In this document: in pieces, positions 8,221 through 16,572 of the stretch
How positions within the stretch are numbered: position 1 is the stretch's first letter
Layout of the letters: each line of letters begins with the position of its first letter
Source of the DNA: Christiangramia sediminis
GTDB lineage: Bacteria > Bacteroidota > Bacteroidia > Flavobacteriales > Flavobacteriaceae
Length of the DNA stretch: 64,000 bases
Assembly (NCBI RefSeq): GCF_020552705.1
Contig: NZ_JAJBZG010000004.1
Span: forward strand, 124,001 to 188,000
Direction: 5' to 3'
Translations under genes and position numbers: made by a program
The notes under the pieces: generated by a model
The model's database searches: none
Told to the model about the DNA's origin: nothing
The model's input: only the letters and a program-made list of their open reading frames with translations

Positions 8221-8228
8221 TAGTTTTG
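8221..8228 (+). promoter_or_regulatory. Candidate -7 promoter element (TAGTTTTG) for the M57 gene
   Basis: TAGTTTTG fits the TAnnTTTG consensus and lies 30 bases before the ATG at 8259. A TTG at 8226 lies inside this element and is therefore an unlikely start codon. Confidence 0.5.
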
Positions 8229-8258
8229 GGATCATTAATAACCCTAAACTATTATATT

Positions 8259-9113
8259 ATGATTAAACGATTATTATTTTTATCAGTGATTGCTACTTCT
8301 TTAAGTATCACTTCCTGTCAAAAAGATGAAGCTGGCAACGAGACTCCTACCGAAAATGATGTTGCAGTAAAAACTGACCAGGAATTAGTAGTAACTGATG
8401 CCGTTAGAGAAAAAGTAAAAGAACTTAACTTTAACTCTAAACATATTGAAGTAATTACCCAAAAGAACCTGGATGGTGAAACTGAATCTGTTTTCCAGAT
8501 TGAAGGCGATATAATAATGAGTCCTGAAACTCTTAAGGAAATGCAGCCTGGTGATATTACCAATAAGCAGTACCGCACATATAATCTTGTAAGTAGCCCC
8601 AGAACAATAAATGTGATTGGTTATACCGGTGGATATGGCCAGGGATTAACTTCTAAACAAAGATCTGCCCTTCAACGTGCTATCAATAATTACAATGCAC
8701 TGAATATTGGACTGAATTTCAATTTAACTTTCGGAACAAATTACCAGTCTTATGATATCGTAGTATATCAAACTCAAAATGGGAATGCTGGTGGTGTTGC
8801 AGGTTTCCCAAGCAATGGTGATCCTTATCAATTTATCCAGATATTCGATGGAATGGAAAATTACAGTACAGCAACCAATGAGCATGTAATGACTCACGAA
8901 ATAGGACACACCTTAGGATTGCGTCACACAGACTGGTTTAGCCGTCAAAGCTGTGGACAAAGCGGAGAAAGCGCTAATCCTGATGGAGCAGTACATATTC
9001 CAGGTACCCCAACTGGATATGATTCAGGTTCATTGATGTTAGCTTGTTTTAGCGCTTCTGAATCTGGAAATTTTGGATACTATGATGAAGTTGCATTAGA
9101 GTATCTATACTAA
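8259..9113 (+). CDS. M57-like (dual-action HEIGH) metalloprotease lipoprotein
   Basis: A 284-residue secreted lipoprotein. The signal MIKRLLFLSVIATSLSITSC ends in a lipobox Cys at 20. After an N-terminal region the catalytic domain shows HEIGHTLGLRH at residues 213-223, a full metzincin zinc motif (His213, Glu214, His217, His223). This identifies the M57-type HEIGH peptidase family known in Bacteroidota. The start at ATG 8259 is chosen because a longer in-frame start at TTG 8226 falls inside the -7 promoter element and would add residues ahead of the signal peptide. It is divergent from the small lipoprotein/kinase/regulator block, so it could be a target of that system. The substrate is unknown. 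Confidence 0.9.
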   Translation: MIKRLLFLSVIATSLSITSCQKDEAGNETPTENDVAVKTDQELVVTDAVREKVKELNFNSKHIEVITQKNLDGETESVFQIEGDIIMSPETLKEMQPGDITNKQYRTYNLVSSPRTINVIGYTGGYGQGLTSKQRSALQRAINNYNALNIGLNFNLTFGTNYQSYDIVVYQTQNGNAGGVAGFPSNGDPYQFIQIFDGMENYSTATNEHVMTHEIGHTLGLRHTDWFSRQSCGQSGESANPDGAVHIPGTPTGYDSGSLMLACFSASESGNFGYYDEVALEYLY

Positions 9114-9149
9114 TTTCTCGTAAGGGATTTTTAGAAAACCAAACGGAAA

Positions 9150-9178
9150 AGGGATGTCATTTTTGGCATCCTTTTTTT
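9150..9178 (+). terminator. Rho-independent terminator after the M57 gene
   Basis: The stem GGATGTCA / TGGCATCC (one G-T wobble) with a four-T loop is followed by a run of seven T. It lies 38 bases after the stop codon. Confidence 0.8.
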
Positions 9179-9553
9179 ATTGTATGATCAAATAAACCTC
9201 CTATTTCCAGATCTAGCCCTGGTAAGATTTATCTGGAATTGATTTCTATAATTGTTCAATTTCAGAAGAATAAAAAATTTGCAGGTCTGTAAGCAATCCT
9301 AGTAAATGGAATGATTTTTCGGTAAAAAGTAGCTTTATAACTGCCTTATGATTTAAAGGATAACTGGCTATTTTTAAAACATATCCCGTCTACTCTTAAA
9401 ATTTTACTAAATAATTGGCTTTTGTTTAACGACAAGACTACATTGCAGGTTGGGTACACGAGCTTTAACCAAATCTAAAATTTTATCATAATACATTGAT
9501 ATTTAATTACTTGTGCATTTTACATTAATAAGAGGCCCCCGAATTATTTAATT
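9179..9553. other. Gene-free stretch before the PAS histidine kinase
   Basis: About 375 AT-rich bases. I see no credible gene, tRNA or repeat and no clear TAnnTTTG element close to the kinase ATG. It must hold the kinase promoter and leader. Confidence 0.6.
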
Positions 9554-11929
9554 ATGCATTCCACAACTAATCCTAAACGAAATTTAAAACCTGAAATATC
9601 CCTGTTAGAATATAAAAAAGTTCTACAGGATCTACCAATTCCAATTTTTATTTGTGATCAAAAAGGAGTGGTTACTTTTTCAAATAAAGCCTGCAAGGAA
9701 CATTTTCCCATAATTCTCGAGGATGATTCTAATATTCTTAACGAGGATACATTTAATTTTTTGGATAAAAATGCTAAAAAGCTTAAACCTGAAGAATTAG
9801 CTTTTCTCCAGGCATTACAGCAAAAAAAAGCCATTAAAAACCAAAAATATTATCTGGATAGGTCGGGTACTCTTGGTTATTCTGTGTCTTCAAAGATACA
9901 TACTGGAGAAAATCCGGAAGATCTGGCTTTTCAGTTTGATTTTCTTCCTTTAAATAAAACCAAAAAAAGAAGTTTAAAACAAATCGCCCTTTCTGCGATA
10001 GTGGAATCTTCTAATGACGCGATTATTAGTAAAGATCTCAATGGAAAAATAATAAGCTGGAATAAAGGTGCCGAAAAGATCTTTGGATACACTGAAAAGG
10101 AAATGCTGGGCAAAAATGTTAGTATTCTTATCCCGTCATCCCGTCGCCAGGAAGAGAAGCTTATTCTGAAAACTATTAAAAACGGAAAATCTTTAGATCA
10201 TTTTGAAACTATTCGGGTAAATAAAGCAGGAAATATGATCCCGCTTTCTTTAACTGTATCGCCCATAAAAGATGAATCAGGACAAGTTATTGGCGCATCG
10301 AAAGTTGCCAGAGATATTTCTGACAGGTTAAGGAGTGAAGAAAAACAAGCCCGACTTTCAGCAATTGTAGAATCATCTGACGACGGAATTATCAGTAAAG
10401 ATCTGAATGGGATCATTAACAGTTGGAATATTGGTGCAAAAAGAATATTTGGTTATTCAGAATCTGAGGTATTAGGAAAATCAATAACCCTGCTAATTCC
10501 TAAAGAAAGACTGAATGAGGAAACAGTGATCTTAAAAAAGATACATTCCGGAGAAAGAATAGAGCATTTTGAAACTATAAGACTTTCAAAAAATGGAAAA
10601 GAAGTGCCGGTTTCAGTAAGTGTATCTCCATTAAAAGATAGTCATGGAAAAATTATTGGCGCCTCTAAAATTGTAAGAAATATTGAAGAGCAAATAAAAT
10701 CCAAACAAAAAATTGAGAGTTACGTAGAGAAACTTAGGATACTAAACTCTGTTGGAAAGGATATTTCTTCAAAATTAGACCTGGAAACCGTACTTCAAAA
10801 AGTTACCGATGCTACCACAAAATTATCTGGGGCTAAATTTGGAGCATTCTTTTATAACACCCAGATAGAATCTGGTGAATCCATGATGTTATATACTTTA
10901 TCTGGTGCACCAAAGCAGGCATTTGAAAAACTGGGAATGCCCAGACATACCGCCGTATTTCAACCTACATTCTCTGGTCAGGGAATAGTGAGGGTAGATG
11001 ATATAACACAGGATACCCGTTATGGTCGCAATGCTCCTTACAACGGAATGCCTACTGGACACCTGCAAGTAACAAGCTATATGGCAATTCCCGTAATTTC
11101 TACTTCGGGAAATGTTATAGGAGGTTTAATTTTTGGACATCCGGAGAAAGGAGTATTTAAAAAAGAGCATGAAATAATGGTAAGGAATATTGCGGCGCAA
11201 GCAGCAATTACTTTAGATAATTCTCAGCTCTTTGAAAAAGTAAAATCTTTAAGCGAAAAGAAAGATGAGTTTATAGCACTTGCAAGTCACGAACTTAAAA
11301 CTCCTCTCACTACAATTAAAGGCTACCTACAAATTCTTGAGAAGAAAATTGAAGAGCCAAAATCTAAACTTTTTTTATCAAAAACTCTAGATCAGGCTAA
11401 CCGTTTAAATATTCTTATTGATGATCTTTTAAATATGTCCCGCATAGAGGCAGGAAAACTTGAATTTAATTATGAAGAATTCGATTTCAGGGAAATGCTA
11501 TTTGAATTGAGTGAGACCTATAATTACAGTGAGATCAGTCATAGAATTTTACCAGACATTGGGGACAAAGCATTGTTTATTAAAGCTGATAAACAAAGGA
11601 TAGAACAGGTTCTTAACAATCTACTCAACAACGCTATAAAATACTCTCCTAATGCAGATAAAGTATATTTAAAACTGCAGGAAAATCACAATAAGGTCAC
11701 AGTTATTGTAAAAGACGAGGGATTAGGCTTAACCCCGGAACAACAGAAAAACGTTTTTAACCGATTTTATCGGGCTGAATCCACCAAAGGCATAAACGGA
11801 CTTGGACTTGGTTTATATCTTACCAAGCAGATCATAGATGCACATAATGGTAAACTAGGCGTAAAAAGTGAAGAAGGTAAAGGTTCAGAATTTTTCTTTA
11901 GTCTTCCCCTGAAAAATGAAATTTTATAA
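9554..11929 (+). CDS. PAS-PAS-GAF sensor histidine kinase
   Basis: A 791-residue cytoplasmic kinase without signal peptide or membrane helix. A divergent PAS-like region occupies about residues 20-135. Two closely similar PAS domains follow at about 146-258 and 269-380, both starting LSAIVESS and containing WN.GA..IFGY and HFETIR. A GAF domain spans about 397-555. The HisKA box is SHELKTPLTTIKGYL with His579. The HATPase domain shows NNLLNNAIKYS, DEGLGL and GLGLGLYL. It therefore looks like a soluble sensor of a small ligand, redox state or light. A receiver-only gene lies 72 bases downstream and has its own promoter-like element; it is the likely partner. The ATG at 9554 is the first in frame. 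Confidence 0.93.
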   Translation: MHSTTNPKRNLKPEISLLEYKKVLQDLPIPIFICDQKGVVTFSNKACKEHFPIILEDDSNILNEDTFNFLDKNAKKLKPEELAFLQALQQKKAIKNQKYYLDRSGTLGYSVSSKIHTGENPEDLAFQFDFLPLNKTKKRSLKQIALSAIVESSNDAIISKDLNGKIISWNKGAEKIFGYTEKEMLGKNVSILIPSSRRQEEKLILKTIKNGKSLDHFETIRVNKAGNMIPLSLTVSPIKDESGQVIGASKVARDISDRLRSEEKQARLSAIVESSDDGIISKDLNGIINSWNIGAKRIFGYSESEVLGKSITLLIPKERLNEETVILKKIHSGERIEHFETIRLSKNGKEVPVSVSVSPLKDSHGKIIGASKIVRNIEEQIKSKQKIESYVEKLRILNSVGKDISSKLDLETVLQKVTDATTKLSGAKFGAFFYNTQIESGESMMLYTLSGAPKQAFEKLGMPRHTAVFQPTFSGQGIVRVDDITQDTRYGRNAPYNGMPTGHLQVTSYMAIPVISTSGNVIGGLIFGHPEKGVFKKEHEIMVRNIAAQAAITLDNSQLFEKVKSLSEKKDEFIALASHELKTPLTTIKGYLQILEKKIEEPKSKLFLSKTLDQANRLNILIDDLLNMSRIEAGKLEFNYEEFDFREMLFELSETYNYSEISHRILPDIGDKALFIKADKQRIEQVLNNLLNNAIKYSPNADKVYLKLQENHNKVTVIVKDEGLGLTPEQQKNVFNRFYRAESTKGINGLGLGLYLTKQIIDAHNGKLGVKSEEGKGSEFFFSLPLKNEIL

Positions 11930-11982
11930 TATAGCAATGCTTCATTTAACAAAACCTTTCAAGCTTCAAATTCTTAGCTATA

Positions 11983-11990
11983 TATATTTG
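11983..11990 (+). promoter_or_regulatory. Candidate -7 promoter element (TATATTTG) for the receiver gene
   Basis: A perfect TAnnTTTG match lies 12 bases before the ATG at 12002. The mRNA leader would be only a few bases long. Confidence 0.5.
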
Positions 11991-12001
11991 CGTCAACTAT
12001 A

Positions 12002-12367
12002 ATGAACATGAAAACGATTTTTTTAGTGGAGGATGATCAGGGTTTAAGAGAACTTATACATTTTCTCCTCACCGATAAGAATTATGAGGTGGAAGCATTT
12101 CCAAATGCTACTTCTTTTGAAAAAAGATTGGAAACTTCAAATCAAGATCCAGATCTAATTCTTATGGATATTATGCTTCCAGATGGTAATGGTGTAGATT
12201 TATGTAAAGGCCTGAAGAAATCCAATCATAAAAAAGAGATTCCGGTTTTATTAATGTCGGCGCATGCGAACCCTTCCATAGCTGATAATTCGGGGGCCTG
12301 TGATTTTATAAAAAAACCATTCGACATAGAAGAGCTTTACACTCGCATTCAAAAATATGTGGTCTAA
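12002..12367 (+). CDS. Single-domain response regulator (receiver only)
   Basis: A 121-residue protein made of one receiver domain. It has the acidic pair in LVEDDQG, the phospho-acceptor Asp in LILMDIMLPDGNG, a conserved Ser in LLMSAHA and Lys in FIKKPFD. No output domain follows, so it may pass phosphate to another protein or act by contact, like CheY or Spo0F. Its position right after the PAS-GAF kinase suggests that partnership. A second ATG at 12008 (MKTIFLVEDD) is an equally good start. Confidence 0.92.
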   Translation: MNMKTIFLVEDDQGLRELIHFLLTDKNYEVEAFPNATSFEKRLETSNQDPDLILMDIMLPDGNGVDLCKGLKKSNHKKEIPVLLMSAHANPSIADNSGACDFIKKPFDIEELYTRIQKYVV

Positions 12368-12560
12368 GGATTTCCCAGGTTTACCCCTATATCATTTTAA
12401 CTACTTATACCAGCAGGTTCAAATTCAACTCGAACCGACCTCCCAATCGTATTAAATAATTAAGAAATCCTGAAAAGATATCATTCAGTGAGTCATCATA
12501 TCACAAAAAATCAGGGAATCTAAACTTTAGCGCCATCTAAGCAAATAGCTTATAAAATAA

Positions 12561-12590
12561 AAAAGCAAGCTATAGGAGCTTGCTTTTTTT
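12561..12590 (-). terminator. Terminator after tRNA-Arg (works in both directions)
   Basis: A perfect 11-bp stem AAAAGCAAGCT / AGCTTGCTTTT with a five-base loop. T runs occur on both strands. It directly follows the 3' end of the minus-strand tRNA and could also end the plus-strand receiver transcript. Confidence 0.8.
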
Positions 12591-12591
12591 G

Positions 12592-12665
12592 TGACCTTGC
12601 CAGGATTCAAACCTGGAACCTCCTGAGCCGTAATCAGGTGCGCTATTCAGTTGCGCCACAAGGCC
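12592..12665 (-). tRNA. tRNA-Arg (anticodon ACG)
   Basis: 74 bases on the minus strand. The acceptor stem is GGCCTTG / CAAGGTC. The D stem is GCGC/GCGC, the anticodon stem CCTGA / TCAGG holds the loop TTACGGC, and the T arm is CCAGG-TTTGAAT-CCTGG. The anticodon is therefore ACG (Arg, CGN codons). CCA is not encoded. It lies downstream of clpS on the same strand. Confidence 0.96.
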
Positions 12666-12752
12666 ATTTTTTAACCACTTTACTATCTTACAAAGCGGGT
12701 GCAAATATATTGTTTATTTTAAAATCTGAAAAGTTTAATAGGATTTTTTGAA

Positions 12753-13028
12753 CTAAATTATTTCGGCACTTAAACCGGCGTCCAATAATTTAGAGCAACG
12801 TGGTTTTAATTCTTTATAAGGACCGGTTTTAACCGTGCATTTTCCTTTATAATGCACCAGAATAGAACATTGTTCCGCCTGCTCTGGAGTATGTTCACAG
12901 GCATAGATCAAAGTTTCTATCACATGATCAAAAGTATTATAATCGTCGTTATATAATACGATCTCATTCTCTTTCTTTTCTTTGGTCTTTACTTCAACCT
13001 CTTCTAATAATTCTTCTTTCGTACTCAT
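12753..13028 (-). CDS. clpS: ATP-dependent Clp protease adaptor ClpS
   Basis: A 91-residue adaptor that hands N-end-rule substrates to the ClpA/ClpC ATPase. Family marks are the hydrophobic-pocket segment VLYNDDYNTFDHVIETL and the helix EQAEQCSILVHYKGKC. The flexible acidic N-terminus is typical of the family. The start is taken at ATG 13028 (MSTKEELLEE); a TTG six bases earlier is also in frame but less likely. It lies 54 bases after prmA, the last protein gene in the DUF1599-DoxX-tpiA-prmA-clpS series. A ClpP paralogue is encoded about 12 kb away. Confidence 0.95.
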   Translation of the reverse strand: MSTKEELLEEVEVKTKEKKENEIVLYNDDYNTFDHVIETLIYACEHTPEQAEQCSILVHYKGKCTVKTGPYKELKPRCSKLLDAGLSAEII

Positions 13029-13082
13029 CTTCAAAAATTTCTCTTTCTACATGCGGTAAAGATACAATTATTGATAAAAACC

Positions 13083-13916
13083 TTAGCGTGAAAACTTTGC
13101 AGCGACCCAGTCATTCCTCTCAAAATTTTCTATAAAGTCCAAACCAGCTTTTTCACAGGCCTTTTTAATTGCCGGCAGGTCGCCTTCGTAAAATCCGCTT
13201 AAAAATAAATCTCCATTTGCTTTAAGACTTTTTTCATAGATAGGCAGATCTCGTAAAAGGATATTGCGGTTGATATTCGCCAGTATGGTATCATATTCAC
13301 GGCCCTCAAGCAACTCTGCTCCTCCTTCTTCCACATTAATATGTTCGCAATCATTTCTACTGATGTTCTCCAAAGTATTTAAATAACACCAGTTATCAAT
13401 ATCTATAGCATCTATCGTCTTTGCTCCTTTCATGGCAGCAAGAATAGCTAGAACCCCTGTTCCGCAGCCCATATCCAAAACGCTTTTTCCTTCCCAGTCA
13501 TTCTTCAGAATATGCTGTATCATCATATGGGTAGTGGCATGGTGACCAGTACCAAAGGACATTTTAGGTTCAATAACAATATCAAAATTAACATCAAGTT
13601 TTTCATGAAATGGCGCTCTTACACTGCAACGTTCATCTACAAGAATAGGAGTAAAATTCTTCTCCCACTCTTCGTTCCAGTTCACCCGTTCTATTTCATT
13701 CTGACTATAAGTGATCTTAAAATCTTCTGATTGCAGAATATGAACATTAGCCAGTATATCATCTTCATATTCTTCTTCCGGAATATAAGCGGTAATACCA
13801 TCATCATTCTCTACAAAACTCTCAAATCCCAGGTAACCCAATTCGGCAATAAGGATTTCAGAAGCCGGCTGAACCGGATCTATTTTAAACTGAAATTCGA
13901 AATAATTTCCAGCCAT
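13083..13916 (-). CDS. prmA: Ribosomal protein L11 methyltransferase
   Basis: A 277-residue SAM-dependent enzyme that methylates ribosomal protein L11. The N-terminal substrate domain is followed by the methyltransferase core with motif I VLDMGCGTGVLAILAAMKGA (about residues 146-165), the preceding PKMSFGTGHHATTHMM, and the post-I and motif IV region YDTILANINRNIL, where family members have NI.xNxL. Length fits the family. The ATG at 13916 is two bases from the end of tpiA (13919), so the two are co-transcribed. Confidence 0.95.
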   Translation of the reverse strand: MAGNYFEFQFKIDPVQPASEILIAELGYLGFESFVENDDGITAYIPEEEYEDDILANVHILQSEDFKITYSQNEIERVNWNEEWEKNFTPILVDERCSVRAPFHEKLDVNFDIVIEPKMSFGTGHHATTHMMIQHILKNDWEGKSVLDMGCGTGVLAILAAMKGAKTIDAIDIDNWCYLNTLENISRNDCEHINVEEGGAELLEGREYDTILANINRNILLRDLPIYEKSLKANGDLFLSGFYEGDLPAIKKACEKAGLDFIENFERNDWVAAKFSR

Positions 13917-13918
13917 TC

Positions 13919-14671
13919 TTAAAATGAATTTACAATCTCTACAAAGTCTACGGCATTAAGACTTGCTCCACCAATAAGACCTCCATCTACATCCTCTTTT
14001 GCGAAAATTTCCCTGGCATTATTAGGTTTTACACTCCCTCCGTAAAGAATAGAAGTATTTTCAGCCACTTCTTTTCCAACATTTTTATTTAAAAGCGCAC
14101 GTACATGTTTATGCATTTCCTGAGCCTGCTCCGGGCTGGCAGTTTCTCCGGTTCCAATTGCCCAAACCGGTTCATAAGCCAGGATTATATATTTCCACGC
14201 ACTTTGAGGCAGTTGAAAAAGACTTTCTTTTAACTGAGTTTCTACCAAATCGAAATGCTTATCGCTCTTTCGATCGTCCAATTCCTCACCAAAACAGAAA
14301 ATTACGGTCATTTCATTCTCTATTGCGGTCTTTACCTTTTTAGCCAGGATATCATTGGTTTCATTAAAATAAGCTCTTCGCTCACTGTGACCAATAATCA
14401 CGGTAGTAACACCAATACTTTTAAGCATGCTAGCAGAAATTTCCCCCGTATAGGCGCCTTTCTCGCTTTCGTGCATATTTTGAGCAGCCACAATTACCGG
14501 GGTGCCTTTAAGTGCCTGAAAAGTTGGATATAGATTAGTAAAAGAAGGAGCAACCATCACTTTTGCTTCGGGTTCCTTAACCATCTGAAGTTTTAACTTT
14601 CCTAACAGTTCCTCGGTTTCCGCAAGGTCATTATTCATTTTCCAGTTTCCGGCAACTATATTATCTCTCAT
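13919..14671 (-). CDS. tpiA: Triose-phosphate isomerase
   Basis: A 250-residue glycolytic enzyme interconverting dihydroxyacetone phosphate and glyceraldehyde 3-phosphate. It has the N-terminal GNWKMN (catalytic Lys), VIIGHSERR (catalytic His), AYEPVWAIGTG (catalytic Glu and the mobile loop) and the phosphate-binding LYGGSVKPNN and GGLIGGASL. Length is standard. It precedes prmA by two bases. An imperfect inverted repeat lies 30-60 bases before its ATG. Confidence 0.98.
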   Translation of the reverse strand: MRDNIVAGNWKMNNDLAETEELLGKLKLQMVKEPEAKVMVAPSFTNLYPTFQALKGTPVIVAAQNMHESEKGAYTGEISASMLKSIGVTTVIIGHSERRAYFNETNDILAKKVKTAIENEMTVIFCFGEELDDRKSDKHFDLVETQLKESLFQLPQSAWKYIILAYEPVWAIGTGETASPEQAQEMHKHVRALLNKNVGKEVAENTSILYGGSVKPNNAREIFAKEDVDGGLIGGASLNAVDFVEIVNSF

Positions 14672-14702
14672 GATTTTATTTTTGGTTTTTGCTAGATCAT
14701 TT

Positions 14703-14728
14703 TAGCTGATACCAGAAGATATCAGTTA
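14703..14728. repeat. Imperfect inverted repeat upstream of tpiA
   Basis: AGCTGATA-N8-TATCAGTT forms an 8-bp stem with one wobble pair about 35-60 bases upstream of the tpiA ATG. It could be an operator or a leader hairpin. No further support is visible. Confidence 0.3.
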
Positions 14729-14820
14729 AAACAAATATAAGGAAAGGAGAATTCACTGAATCTTAAACCGATGCCAAACCTTGAAATTTTAGAAAATATT
14801 CAAAGACCACACTAATTAAT

Positions 14821-15915
14821 TTATAATTCAATATCTGAAGCATCAAACCAGTGCTTTTTCTGTGTAATTGTTCCGTTTTCAAGGGTAAGAAATCCGGGGT
14901 TTGCACGAACAATGGTTTTTAGCGCCGTTTCGTCGGTCTGGTAAAAATCAAAGTTGAGCTGGTATTTTTTCTTTAATTCAGTCTGAAGATCGCCTCCCGA
15001 TGCGGTAAGCCCAATTACCCGGTATCCTTTCTGACGGGCATTCTCACTCAGTGATTTAACCGCTTTGTAACCTTCCATTTCTGTCGAACGAAGATTATAA
15101 GCTACTATCAATAAAACCTTATCTGCAGAAAGAACTTCTTCGGTAATATCTCCTTCCTCTCCTTCTATCACGAAGTCATGAATTGGAGGGAGCGCATTCT
15201 CTCCAGATTGTGAAGTTTCCACTCCTATAAACTCCCCATCAATTTGAGGATAAGCACCATTATTTTTAATTATTTTCTCTTCTCCATTCACATTGAATTT
15301 CCAGCTATAGACTACTTCAGCTTTTTCTGCACCTTCAGGTAATTTCATTTTTTCAGGAATATTATTTCCAACTTTATAGGGTCTGAAATCGAATACAGGT
15401 AAATGCATCAATACATGATAGCAAAAGGCAAAACAAGCCAAAAAAGAGATAAACACCACCCACTTATGATATTTTACTGGAAAAATAGGATTGATAAATT
15501 TTTGATTGAAGAAAATTATCAAGATCAGAACCAGCAGAATGATATCCTTATAAAAAGACTCCCATGGGGTGAGCGGAATAGCATCTCCGAAACATCCACA
15601 ATCTGTTACTTTATTAAAATAGGCAGAATAAAAAGTAAGGAAGGTAAAGAAAACGATCATCACCAAAAGACTCCAACTGGTAAATTTAGGAACATAGCCA
15701 ATTAGCAACATTATCCCCACTACTAACTCAAATATCACTAACAATATGGCGATAACAAGCGCAAAAGGAATTAGAAACGGAATATCAAGCACAGGCTCGC
15801 TAAAATATTCCTGCAATTTATAAGAGAAACCAACCGGGTCGTTCAATTTTATAAATCCTGAAAAAATAAAAAGAACTCCAACCAGTATTCTGGCGATACT
15901 TACAATTGCTTTCAT
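14821..15915 (-). CDS. DoxX/MauE-like membrane protein with thioredoxin-like C-terminal part (BT_3928-type)
   Basis: A 364-residue inner-membrane protein. The N-terminal half is DoxX/MauE-like with hydrophobic segments at about 4-20, 45-70, 78-98, 122-138 and 150-170. It includes FIFSGFIKLNDPVGFSYKL and a TDCGCFG motif typical of MauE-type proteins. The C-terminal half (about 250-364) looks like a thioredoxin-like domain without a CxxC pair. Bacteroidota carry this fusion in a conserved order with DUF1599, tpiA and prmA. The family is linked to redox or quinone chemistry, but the exact role is unknown. The ATG is nine bases after the DUF1599 stop. Confidence 0.85.
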   Translation of the reverse strand: MKAIVSIARILVGVLFIFSGFIKLNDPVGFSYKLQEYFSEPVLDIPFLIPFALVIAILLVIFELVVGIMLLIGYVPKFTSWSLLVMIVFFTFLTFYSAYFNKVTDCGCFGDAIPLTPWESFYKDIILLVLILIIFFNQKFINPIFPVKYHKWVVFISFLACFAFCYHVLMHLPVFDFRPYKVGNNIPEKMKLPEGAEKAEVVYSWKFNVNGEEKIIKNNGAYPQIDGEFIGVETSQSGENALPPIHDFVIEGEEGDITEEVLSADKVLLIVAYNLRSTEMEGYKAVKSLSENARQKGYRVIGLTASGGDLQTELKKKYQLNFDFYQTDETALKTIVRANPGFLTLENGTITQKKHWFDASDIEL

Positions 15916-15924
15916 ATCCTAGTG

Positions 15925-16485
15925 TTATTTAGCAGTAGTTATTTCTTCGGCTTCGCTAAAATGTATCATAGCGAAAACTGAATAGTTGATCATATCTTGA
16001 TAATTGGCATCTATACCTTCACTAACCAGGGTTTTACCTTTATTATCCTCTATTTGTTTTACCCGAAGTAGCTTCTGGATTATAAGATCTGTCAAAGAAC
16101 TAATTCTCATGTCGCGCCAGGCTTCACCATAATCGTGATTCTTATTCATCATTAGTTCCTTAGTTTCAGCTATCTTTTCATCATAAAGAGCAATAGCTTC
16201 ATCAGGATTTAGATCTGGTTGTACCGCTATCCCTTTCTCCAATTGGATAAGCGCCATTACAGAATAATTGATGATCCCTATGAATTCAGATTTTTCATCC
16301 TCATCTACTTTACGCACATCGCTTTCCTGTAATTGTCTAATTCGCTGGGCTTTTATGAATATTTGATCGGTAAGCGACGGTAGCCTTAAAATTCTCCAGG
16401 CACAACCGTAATCTTTCATTTTATTTAGAAACAAACTGCGGCAGCCTTCAATTACCGCGTCGTATTGTTTTGAAGTATCCTGCAT
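15925..16485 (-). CDS. DUF1599 domain-containing protein
   Basis: A 186-residue protein with two copies of the DUF1599 pattern: NKMKDYGCAWRILRLPSLTD near the N-terminus and NKNHDYGEAWRDMRISSLTD in the second half. Each is followed by a helix with RIRQLQ or RVKQIE. The internal duplication is visible by eye. Biochemistry is unknown; the repeat contains conserved Asp, Tyr, Trp and Arg. The start is ATG 16485 (MQDTSKQYDAV), matching the family N-terminus. A TTG at 16518 would add eleven atypical residues. It is the first gene of the tpiA operon, behind a TAACTTTG element. Confidence 0.9.
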   Translation of the reverse strand: MQDTSKQYDAVIEGCRSLFLNKMKDYGCAWRILRLPSLTDQIFIKAQRIRQLQESDVRKVDEDEKSEFIGIINYSVMALIQLEKGIAVQPDLNPDEAIALYDEKIAETKELMMNKNHDYGEAWRDMRISSLTDLIIQKLLRVKQIEDNKGKTLVSEGIDANYQDMINYSVFAMIHFSEAEEITTAK

Positions 16486-16532
16486 GAAGTAGATGTAATT
16501 TCCGTAAATTTCGGGCAAATATTTCAGATAGT

Positions 16533-16540
16533 CAAAGTTA
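16533..16540 (-). promoter_or_regulatory. Candidate -7 promoter element (TAACTTTG) for the DUF1599-clpS operon
   Basis: A TAnnTTTG match on the minus strand about 48 bases before the DUF1599 ATG. The 87-base gap to divergent folP would hold both promoters. Confidence 0.5.
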
Positions 16541-16572
16541 TTTCTGCACTATCAAAAAATCTGAACAATCGC

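Noticed and set aside
8226-8258. Longer start (TTG 8226) for the M57 protease
   Set aside because: It lies inside the -7 promoter element and would add eleven residues before a complete lipoprotein signal peptide.
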